Made by a program: the position numbers and the translations under genes. The notes beneath the pieces were generated by a model that did not search any database, was not told the origin of the DNA, and was given only the letters and a program-made list of their open reading frames with translations. From JAFDWR01 sp038216655 (GTDB lineage: Bacteria > Armatimonadota > Fimbriimonadia > Fimbriimonadales > Fimbriimonadaceae), in NCBI GenBank assembly GCA_038216655.1, contig JBBQPZ010000005.1, positions 1-64,000 of the forward strand: 64,000 nt of DNA. Reading direction: 5' to 3'. Below, one piece after another: positions 49,272 to 56,446 of this stretch (position 1 is its first letter; each line of letters begins with the position of its first letter).

Positions 49272-51485
49272 ATGCGTCGGCTCTCATGCCTTCTCGTTCT
49301 TGCAGGGATTTCGGTCTTGGCCAATGGCCAGGACACGAGCGTCAAAATCACCTACACGGCCCCCGCCACCCGGCTTCAAACGGAGCTCGATGAAATCGGC
49401 AAGCAGGCCAAGATGCCCCTCTACGCCTCGCCGGATATGGCGCGTGAGACCTTGGTGATCAAGGTCAAGGATCTTCCGCTGTCCGACCTGATGGCCAAGA
49501 TCGCCGAGGCGACTTCCGGAAGTTGGATTCCCGAAGGGACCGGTTATCGGATCGTGATCGACTCGGTGAAGCGCCGCCAGGAGGCGAACGAGTCTCGTCT
49601 CGCCTCCATTCGCAAGGTCACCGAATCGATGAAGAAGCTGACCGAGCCTCTCGATAAGAAGCCGACGCTTACCGCGGCTAACACCGGTGATTCGCAGGCT
49701 CACGGCACGGTTTCGGTCGGGACCAGCGGCACGAACATGCTTATGGGCGGCGGCGGCGACAGTCCGGCGGATCGCGCTCTGCTTCGCATTCTCAAGCTCA
49801 TGGGTCCGGGGCAGCTTGCCTCAGTGCAGTCGGGCGACCGCGTTGTACTCGCCACCAATCCTAACGGTTCCCAGATCTCAATGCCGTCCGGTTCGACGGA
49901 TGCGATCACCAGGCTTGTTGAGGAGCAGCGGATCTTCGCCCAAGCGGCGAAGAAGAACAAGAAGCCTGACCAGACTCCCCCCGACCAGAACGAGGCGGTT
50001 CAGCAGATCAAGGACATGTTCGGGATCGATACCGACGCGATGACTCGCGAGCTCGCCGGGCCCCCCGCAAAGGTGCTACTGACCCTCAGCCGGAACAGCC
50101 TCTTTGGCGGCCTCGATGCGACGCTCCTGCTCTATGACACCAATGGGAAGGTGCTTCTCACAGGTCGGACCAGCATCGATGTTGGCGGCGGGCTGCTCAA
50201 TATGCAGGAAATCATCGACGCCACCGCGACGGTGAACAAGCCGGTGGTGAAGCCTCCGGTCAACGAGCAGGAGATTCCGCTCACTCCGCTGAGCAAGCAG
50301 ATGTTCTCGTACCGCAACGTGAACCGCATGGATCCGGGCTCGCTCGACGTGAAGATCCCGGACGAGGTTCGTGCTGCGATGCTGATCCCCGATCAGCGCG
50401 ACCCGCTCTCCTTCGCCGAGTCAGAGGGCGTGATGGCACTTGCCGACGCGAAGAAGGAGCAGCTTGTCGCGAACCTGCCGGATTCCATCCTGCAGATCAG
50501 CCTCTTCTCGACCGGGGCCAAGCTTACGGTCAGCGCGTTCGAGGAACGGCTGAAGAAGTCCGCGGTAACGACGGAGGCGAACGGGTTCATGGTGATCCGG
50601 CCGCTCGACCCGTACGATGCTCGATTGGGCAAGGTTGACCGAGTATCGCTCACTTCGTTCATCCGCAACGTCCACGGGAAGGCGTTTGCTCCCCTCGACG
50701 ACGTCGCCCAATATGCGCTCAAGAATCCCCCTCCCGCGGAGACTCCGGCGGCGACTTCGTATCTGATGATGTTCGCCCCGGAGGCGATCCAAGGTGGGGT
50801 TGGGGGCCAGGCCGACTGGAACATGTTGCGCTTCTTCGCGACGCTTTCGCCGCCTCAGCGCCAGTCGCTCGCCCAGGGCCGTCCGATGCAATTAGGCAAT
50901 CTCACGCCGGGCCAGATCTCCTATGCGACGAAGCTCCTATTCGGGGCGAACGCGCATCTACAGGTCCAAGACCCGAATGCCAAGAAGAGCGAGCTGCCGG
51001 CGATCTTCGATGCGATCAACATGTTCAAACTTCCGACCGACTTCCGGTCTGAGCCGACCGAGGCGATGCCGAACGGCTTCCCGAGGGGAGGCATGCTCAC
51101 CTTGAACCTAAACAAGGAGCCGGTGGCCAAGTCGACCAGCCAGGGAATGATGGGGATGGCCGCGCTCGGGCTCGACGAACTCGCAATGCTCAAGTTCTTC
51201 AAGGGCGAGCCGCAGTTCGCCCAGGTGCAGGCTTACATGCCGAACCTGGACCAGCTTCGACTGGGTTCGCGCTTGATCTACAAGTTCACGTTCCGGGTCT
51301 CGCGCGAAGCCAGCGAGACGCAGACGCTCATGGACAACTCGATGCAGAACGACGCCCAGATCGTGAGCATGTCGAATTTGCCGAGCGACGTTCAGAAGCA
51401 AATCGACCAACGCGTCGCCGCGTTCAAGAAACTCCCCTTCTTCAGCCCCGCAATGTTCGGCGGCGGCAAGGCACCACCGCCTTAG
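49272..51485 (+). CDS. Large secreted protein with N-terminal STN-like domain
   Basis: 737 aa with a Sec signal ending ANGQ. Residues about 25-95 fit an STN/secretin N-terminal fold (RLQTELDEIGKQAKMPLYAS, TLVIKVKDLPLSDLMAKIAE). The rest has no recognised domain; it includes repeated LSPPQRQSLAQGRPMQLGNL and ATLTVNKP-like stretches. No secretin barrel follows, so it may bind partners in the envelope. CACAAT ends 5 nt before the ATG, 3 nt after the VanZ gene stop. Confidence 0.55.
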   Translation: MRRLSCLLVLAGISVLANGQDTSVKITYTAPATRLQTELDEIGKQAKMPLYASPDMARETLVIKVKDLPLSDLMAKIAEATSGSWIPEGTGYRIVIDSVKRRQEANESRLASIRKVTESMKKLTEPLDKKPTLTAANTGDSQAHGTVSVGTSGTNMLMGGGGDSPADRALLRILKLMGPGQLASVQSGDRVVLATNPNGSQISMPSGSTDAITRLVEEQRIFAQAAKKNKKPDQTPPDQNEAVQQIKDMFGIDTDAMTRELAGPPAKVLLTLSRNSLFGGLDATLLLYDTNGKVLLTGRTSIDVGGGLLNMQEIIDATATVNKPVVKPPVNEQEIPLTPLSKQMFSYRNVNRMDPGSLDVKIPDEVRAAMLIPDQRDPLSFAESEGVMALADAKKEQLVANLPDSILQISLFSTGAKLTVSAFEERLKKSAVTTEANGFMVIRPLDPYDARLGKVDRVSLTSFIRNVHGKAFAPLDDVAQYALKNPPPAETPAATSYLMMFAPEAIQGGVGGQADWNMLRFFATLSPPQRQSLAQGRPMQLGNLTPGQISYATKLLFGANAHLQVQDPNAKKSELPAIFDAINMFKLPTDFRSEPTEAMPNGFPRGGMLTLNLNKEPVAKSTSQGMMGMAALGLDELAMLKFFKGEPQFAQVQAYMPNLDQLRLGSRLIYKFTFRVSREASETQTLMDNSMQNDAQIVSMSNLPSDVQKQIDQRVAAFKKLPFFSPAMFGGGKAPPP

Positions 51486-51500
51486 CAGTCGGAGACTCGC

Positions 51501-51577
51501 GATTCGTTATTGGCGATTCGTTATTCGGAGGGAAGGGTGCGGGTTCGCACTCCTTTCGAGTAACGAATAACAAACTA
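51501..51577. repeat. ATTCG heptanucleotide element
   Basis: GATTCGT-TATTGGC-GATTCGT-TATTCGG (51501-51528) and, after a spacer, the inverted CGAATAAC. It ends at the CarB stop codon. The core is nearly the same as at 53325-53355, on the other side of that gene. Confidence 0.7.
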
Positions 51578-53287
51578 GGCCGTGAAATATTCTTCGAGCC
51601 TGAGACAGCTTGAGAGCATCGGGTTTGAGTAGACCTCGAGGGCGGCGAGGATCGCGCCGGCGGTGTCGATGCTTGTGACGCACGGGATGCCCGTCTCGAT
51701 GCAGGCACGGCGGATGCGTGCGGCCTGGCTTTCGCTCGTCTCGTCTAGGCTGGGCGTGTTGATCATCAAACTCACTTGACCGCTGACGATCAGGTCGAGG
51801 ATGTTTGGCGTACCTTCCTGAATCTTATGGACCGACTCGCACGGCACTCCGGCCGCGGCCAAGATGCGCGCGGTGCCGGGGGTCGAGACGATCTTGCGGC
51901 CGCTCGCCTGCATGCCCCGTGCGATCTCGATCGCGGCGGCTTTGTCCTCGTCGCGCACGGTGATCAGCACGCATCCGTCGCCTTTGAAGTGGATTCCGCT
52001 GGCCACGAGCGCCTTATATAGGGCGGCGGGGTAGGTTCGGTCAATGCCGAGGATCTCGCCGGTGGACTTCATCTCCGGGCCTAGGCTTGGCTCGACGCGG
52101 GAGAGCTTTTGGAAGGAGAAGACAGGGGCCTTGACGGCAAAGAGGATCGGGTCGGGGAGTTTGGCGGTGCCGTCCACGAACTTGCCTTCGGGGATCACGT
52201 AGCCGATCTTGGGGGCGAAACTCTTTGGCTCCAGCCCGAACTCGGCGGCATGCTCGGCGAGGTCGCAAGGGGCTGAGCCGCTCTCCGCTTTGACTCCAGG
52301 TTGCAGGGCCCAGAGGCCGCTCTCGAAGCCCATGTCGGTGAGCTTTTCACCCATCATGCAACGGGTGGCGAGATCGACCATCGGAATCCCCGTGACCTTG
52401 CTCAGGTAGGGCACGGTGCGGCTGGCCCGGGGGTTGACCTCAAGCACGAAGACCTCTTCGCCAACCACCACGTACTGGATGTTCATCAGGCCGCGCACGT
52501 CGAGGGCGCGGGCGATGCGGATCGCGCTGCTGACGATCTGAGATTGAACGTTGAGCGAGAGTGAAACGGGCGGGTAGACCGCCATCGAGTCGCCAGAGTG
52601 AACGCCCGCGCGCTCGATGTGCTCCATGATGCCGGGGAGCAGGGTCGTTTCCCCGTCGCAAATCACGTCGACTTCGGCTTCCTTGCCGAGCAGATACTTG
52701 TCCACCAGCACCGGCTGGCCGGGGTTAGCGTCTTCGGCCTGCTGATAGAACCCGCGGAGGTGGTCGGCGGAGAAGATGATCTCCATCGCGCGTCCACCGA
52801 GGACGAAGCTGGGGCGGACGAGGACGGGGTACCCGATTTCCTCGGCGGCGACCAAAGCTTGGTCAAGAGAGCGGACCGCTCTGCCTCGGGGGCGTCCGAC
52901 GTCGAGGCTTTCAAGAAGGGCCTCGAACTGTTCACGGTCCTCGGCCCGAGCGATCGCCTCGGGCGAGGTGCCGAGTACCTTAACGCCCGCCTTCTGAAGT
53001 CCCTCGGCAAGGTTGATCGCGGTCTGGCCGCCGAACTGGCACACCGCGCCAATCGGGTTCTCGTGGGCGACGACGTCGAGGACGTCCTCCAGGGTTACCG
53101 GCTCAAAGTACAGGCCGTCGCCGGTGTCGAAGTCGGTGCTCACCGTCTCGGGATTGTTGTTGACGATAATCGCGCGGTAGCCCATCTCGCGAAGGGCCCA
53201 GACGCAGTGCACACAAGAGTAGTCGAACTCAATTCCTTGGCCGATGCGGATGGGGCCGGAGCCAAGGACAAGGACGGTGTCGGGCAT
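51575..53287 (-). CDS. carB: Carbamoyl-phosphate synthase large subunit, C-terminal half
   Basis: About 570 aa from the ATG at 53287. It begins at VLVLGSGPIRIGQGIEFDYS, which in a full CarB (about 1070 aa) opens the second ATP-grasp half. It goes on through FVLGGRAMEII, LEVNPRASRTVPYLSKVTG and ends in an MGS-like regulatory domain (SGRKIVSTPGTARILAAAGV). This half binds ATP for the carbamate step and holds the allosteric site. The N-terminal half is not in the window; split CarB genes are known in methanogens and Aquifex. An insert of about 45 residues follows GEKLTDMG. Confidence 0.85.
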   Translation of the reverse strand: MPDTVLVLGSGPIRIGQGIEFDYSCVHCVWALREMGYRAIIVNNNPETVSTDFDTGDGLYFEPVTLEDVLDVVAHENPIGAVCQFGGQTAINLAEGLQKAGVKVLGTSPEAIARAEDREQFEALLESLDVGRPRGRAVRSLDQALVAAEEIGYPVLVRPSFVLGGRAMEIIFSADHLRGFYQQAEDANPGQPVLVDKYLLGKEAEVDVICDGETTLLPGIMEHIERAGVHSGDSMAVYPPVSLSLNVQSQIVSSAIRIARALDVRGLMNIQYVVVGEEVFVLEVNPRASRTVPYLSKVTGIPMVDLATRCMMGEKLTDMGFESGLWALQPGVKAESGSAPCDLAEHAAEFGLEPKSFAPKIGYVIPEGKFVDGTAKLPDPILFAVKAPVFSFQKLSRVEPSLGPEMKSTGEILGIDRTYPAALYKALVASGIHFKGDGCVLITVRDEDKAAAIEIARGMQASGRKIVSTPGTARILAAAGVPCESVHKIQEGTPNILDLIVSGQVSLMINTPSLDETSESQAARIRRACIETGIPCVTSIDTAGAILAALEVYSNPMLSSCLRLEEYFTA

Positions 53288-53324
53288 TCTAAGAATAGAT
53301 TGTGACACGCAAAGCGGGAGTCAC

Positions 53325-53358
53325 GATTCGGTTATTGGCGATTCGCGATTCGTGATGA
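53325..53358. repeat. ATTCG heptanucleotide element
   Basis: GATTCGG-TTATTGGC-GATTCGC-GATTCGT, in the same orientation as the copy at 51501-51528 and 38 nt upstream of carB. Confidence 0.7.
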
Positions 53359-53588
53359 TGCTCCCCTTCCTCTTGCCGGATGGTTCGTGCCGGGAGGAGG
53401 AAGGGTTTGGGGGATGGAGGTTCGGGAACTCGACCTGGCGCAGGTTTTCAACCTGCGAATCCTCGCTCGATTGTAGGTCGGGCCTGCGATTGACCTTGTC
53501 CCGCATTTCTGAGTGGCAACCGATGCTTCAGGAGGAACTGGCGTCGGGTTTGGAATTTCAGAGCGAGCAGCCTGAAGCTGAACCATTA

Positions 53589-53644
53589 GCCTCAGGACGC
53601 TGGCTTTTGGCGCGTCTGGATAGGGCAACGGTGCGTCCTGAGGC
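53589..53644. other. 12-bp perfect inverted repeat with GCCTCAGG core
   Basis: GCCTCAGGACGC (53589-53600) pairs with GCGTCCTGAGGC (53633-53644) around a 32-nt spacer. The core motif is the same as in the array at 24294-24708. The rest of the 53359-53660 gap holds nothing recognised. Confidence 0.5.
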
Positions 53645-53660
53645 ATCGAAACAGAGTCCC

Positions 53661-53894
53661 CTACTTTGCCAGTTTCTTGGCCCTGGCTAGCGTCACGGTT
53701 GCGCCGATCGCGCAGAGAATCGATCCGATAAGGCCGAGCTGGAAACGCGCGTCAGATCCGGGAGCTGCGGTGATCTCTCCATGAGGACCGAACGGTCCTT
53801 CGCCCATCGCACTCGCAAAAGCGTAGACCAGTAGGCAAGGTGCAGCCAGGCCGAGAGACGTGGCAAGCATTCGCAACCGACGCATAGGATTCAT
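53661..53894 (-). CDS. Small membrane protein, function unknown
   Basis: 77 aa with two hydrophobic segments (LATSLGLAAPCLLVYAFA and FQLGLIGSILCAIGATV) and a basic end. It overlaps the 5'-nucleotidase gene's stop by ATGA, so it is translated with it. Confidence 0.5.
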   Translation of the reverse strand: MNPMRRLRMLATSLGLAAPCLLVYAFASAMGEGPFGPHGEITAAPGSDARFQLGLIGSILCAIGATVTLARAKKLAK

Positions 53895-55432
53895 TTCTCC
53901 CGCATCACCCGCCCTTCGGGCTGCAAGTCTAGCGGACTGTGGGCCTTGAGGTAGTCAACCAACGCGTCGATATCCAGAGTTCCCGTGTCAAGGCGGTAGC
54001 CTTTGGCGGCCTTCAGAACGGCGTGCCCGTCGCCGCCGTTCGAGACGAAGTTGTGGAACGCGAGGCGGTAGGTCTTCGAGAGGTCGAGGGGCTGACCCGC
54101 GATGATTACGTCGCTGACCCGACTCCCGAGCGGCTGACTCCCGGTGATCTTATAGCTCGTGCCGTGCGAGGGAAGCAGCATCCCGGTCTCGGTCCCGTGC
54201 TCAAGGGCGGCTTTGAGCTCGGTCCCGGTCACCTCAAGCAGGACGACGGTGTTGCCGAAGGGCTGGACGCTGATCGCGTTGCCGTAGGTGATCTTGCCTG
54301 CTTCGAGGCTGGCCCGGACACCGCCCTCGTTCACAAACGCGGCCACCGCGCCGCCCTTCTGACCCGCGCTGAGGAGCGAGTCAGCGATCAAGTTAGCCAT
54401 GAGACTCTCGCCTTGGGCGTTCGCCTCCTTGGGGATCGCGTTGACGGTGCTCCCGACCTGCGCGTTCGCCTGGGCGGCGATCGGCTTCATGTAGGCGGCG
54501 ATCATCGAGACGATCGCGGGGTCCTCGGGGATCGTCTTGTCGACGACGATCGGCTTTGCCTCGATCACCTTCAGTAGATGACCGTTCCCGTCGAACGAGA
54601 GTTTGATCTCGCCGAACACCTTGCCCCATTCATAGCACTGCACGATCGGCACGATCACGCCGTCGGCGTCTTTGGTAAGCGTCGGATAGGGGCCTTCAGA
54701 GTTGCGCCAGCCATCGATGGTTGGGGTGCCAAGCGGGGAGTGACTGTGCCCGCCCACCACGAGATCCACGTTGTGCAACCTGGCTACCAGCTTCTGATCC
54801 TCTTCGTAGCCGATGTGGGTCACGAGCACGATCTTGTTGACGCCTTGCTTGGTGAGGTCGTCGACGGCTCTTTGCACCGGGGCGAAGGGTTCGGAGAACT
54901 TGATCGTCGGTCCGGGCATCGAGATGTTCGAGGCGTCCGGCGTGGTCGCGCCGACGATCCCGACTCGCTCGCCGCCTACGGTGAGGATGGTGTACGGCTT
55001 GACGAGCGGTCCGAGATCGGGGTCGCCGCTCGCGTCGATATTGGCGGAGACGATGGGGAAGGTGGCGAGCTTGACGTACGCGGCAAGGGTCTTGGGGCCG
55101 TGATCGAACTCGTGGTTGCCAAACGTGCCCGCATCGTAGCCGAGGGCGTTTAGGATCGCCAGGTCGGCCAGCCCCTCGTAGACGTTGAAGTAGAAAGTGC
55201 CCTGGAAAGTGTCACCCGCGTTGAGGAGGATGACGTTCTTCTCCTTTGCCCGGAACTGTTTGATCAGCGTCGCCTGCCGCGCGTACCCGCCATACGAAAC
55301 CTTGCGGATGAGGGTCGGCTCGATGTGGGCGTGGAGGTCGTTGGAGTGCAGGAACGTGATCGTAATCGGCCGGTCGGCCAGTCCGATCGAGGCGAGGAGG
55401 GCAAATGAAAGGAGGGCGAGCGGGCGTCGCAT
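53891..55432 (-). CDS. Secreted 5'-nucleotidase / metallophosphoesterase (UshA type)
   Basis: 513 aa with a Sec signal ending GLAD. The metal-binding motifs of the family are FLHSNDLHAHIEP, LLNAGDTFQGT, GNHEFDHGP, VTHIGYEED and GGHSHSPL. The C-terminal substrate domain carries FVNEGGVRASLEAGKITYG and YRLAFHNFVSNGGDGHAVL. It removes phosphate from extracellular nucleotides or related esters. CAAAAT ends 7 nt before the ATG. Co-transcribed with the small membrane protein. Confidence 0.88.
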   Translation of the reverse strand: MRRPLALLSFALLASIGLADRPITITFLHSNDLHAHIEPTLIRKVSYGGYARQATLIKQFRAKEKNVILLNAGDTFQGTFYFNVYEGLADLAILNALGYDAGTFGNHEFDHGPKTLAAYVKLATFPIVSANIDASGDPDLGPLVKPYTILTVGGERVGIVGATTPDASNISMPGPTIKFSEPFAPVQRAVDDLTKQGVNKIVLVTHIGYEEDQKLVARLHNVDLVVGGHSHSPLGTPTIDGWRNSEGPYPTLTKDADGVIVPIVQCYEWGKVFGEIKLSFDGNGHLLKVIEAKPIVVDKTIPEDPAIVSMIAAYMKPIAAQANAQVGSTVNAIPKEANAQGESLMANLIADSLLSAGQKGGAVAAFVNEGGVRASLEAGKITYGNAISVQPFGNTVVLLEVTGTELKAALEHGTETGMLLPSHGTSYKITGSQPLGSRVSDVIIAGQPLDLSKTYRLAFHNFVSNGGDGHAVLKAAKGYRLDTGTLDIDALVDYLKAHSPLDLQPEGRVMREK

Positions 55433-55507
55433 GCCCGCTATTTTGCCTGATGTTTGGTTGGGTTGAGGTTATGGATCCCGACTCAGTCGACAGGTCACAC
55501 GAGTTCC

Positions 55508-55580
55508 GGTGCCACGGTTTGCCGCCTCGCAATCCTTTCTTCGGAGGACGAAGCTTGTCGCGGCTAGCCGTGCGCGTACC
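55508..55580. repeat. Type A REP-like palindrome, left of the transposase
   Basis: GGTGCCACGGTTTGCCGCC at one end and TCGCGGCTAGCCGTGC at the other, ending 30 nt before the transposase ATG. Confidence 0.65.
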
Positions 55581-55609
55581 GCAAAAACTAGGATTAAAAT
55601 AATACCTAG

Positions 55610-56114
55610 ATGATTCACCGTAAGCAAATGCGTCGAATTGAGAACGGCTCTGTCAGATTCCTCACGTTCTCTTGCCAGGATCGACGTCCGTACATGGCAA
55701 TCTCAACCGCAAAGGAAATCTTCGTACAACCTCCTTGATGTCAGAGTCCGAAGCGGACAGTGTCGCTTACACGCTTACGTGGTCATGCCAGAACATGTTC
55801 ACCTTCTGCTGACTCCCGCCGATGACATCACCGTTTCAAAGCTATTCGAAGGCCTGAAGCGCGAGACCTCGCTGGCGCTCAACCAATTCCTGCGGAGGTC
55901 GGGCCGACTTTGGCTCGCCGGGGGCGGGCACGACCGCAACATTGTGAGCCGGGAGCATTACACGGAGAAAGTCGAATACATACATACCAACCCGGTAAGC
56001 AGAGGCCTTGCTGATGTCTCCTTTGTCTATAAGCATTCGTCAGCCGCGGCTTATGAAGGCGTGGAATATTCCGGCCCGGAGATCACCTTCTTGGCCACGG
56101 ATCACCGATGGTGA
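55610..56114 (+). pseudogene. REP-associated tyrosine transposase (RAYT, Y1/HUH type), frameshifted
   Basis: The first frame (ATG at 55610) encodes MRRIENGSVRFLTFSCQDRR, the usual RAYT N-terminus, and stops with TGA at 55736-55738. The next frame carries LHAYVVMPEHVHLLLTP with the HUH pair (HVH) and the catalytic-tyrosine helix region KVEYIHTNPVSRGLADV, and ends at 56114. One base change near 55725-55735 would rejoin them to about 168 aa. RAYTs are single-strand transposases that act on REP palindromes and are usually domesticated; REP-like elements flank this gene on both sides. Confidence 0.8.
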
Positions 56115-56139
56115 TCTCGAATAGCTGACAACTGGAGTT

Positions 56140-56207
56140 GGCACGGCTAGCCGCGACAGGTCTTGTCCTTCGAACCTAGGTCTGCACGGCGGCAAACCGT
56201 GGCACCC
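56140..56207. repeat. Type A REP-like palindrome, right of the transposase (inverted)
   Basis: GGCACGGCTAGCCGCGAC ... CGGCGGCAAACCGTGGCACCC, in inverted orientation relative to the copy at 55508. Confidence 0.65.
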
Positions 56208-56294
56208 GGTTCTTGAATCCGTGCAGGTTGGCAGGCAGCGCTGCCGAGGCGCTGGGAGCAAAGCTACTCCTTCAATCTAGATCGCATCAAACCC

Positions 56295-56370
56295 GGGTGC
56301 CACGGTTTGCCGCCACACGAGCCATCCTGCAAAGGACGAGCATCGTCGCGGCTAGCCGTGCTGGCACCCG
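56295..56370. repeat. Type A REP-like palindrome
   Basis: GGGTGCCACGGTTTGCCGCC ... CGCGGCTAGCCGTGCTGGCACCC, same orientation as 55508-55580. The outer GGGTGCCA/TGGCACCC arms are perfectly complementary. Confidence 0.65.
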
Positions 56371-56446
56371 AATCATCCAATCCGAATCCGGGGGAACGGA
56401 AGGCCGAGACCTCGTAGTTGAAGTCCTAGTCGGTAGGATTCTTACT

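Noticed and set aside
19973..53295. An 11-bp palindrome ATTCTAAGAAT upstream of both the OmpR-type regulator and carB
   Set aside because: Two chance occurrences of a short AT-rich palindrome in 64 kb cannot be excluded, and their positions relative to the promoters differ.
56213..56446. The N-terminal extension of the GH65 frame
   Set aside because: It translates a REP-like palindrome. A TAGGAT box and a lipoprotein signal support the ATG at 56447.
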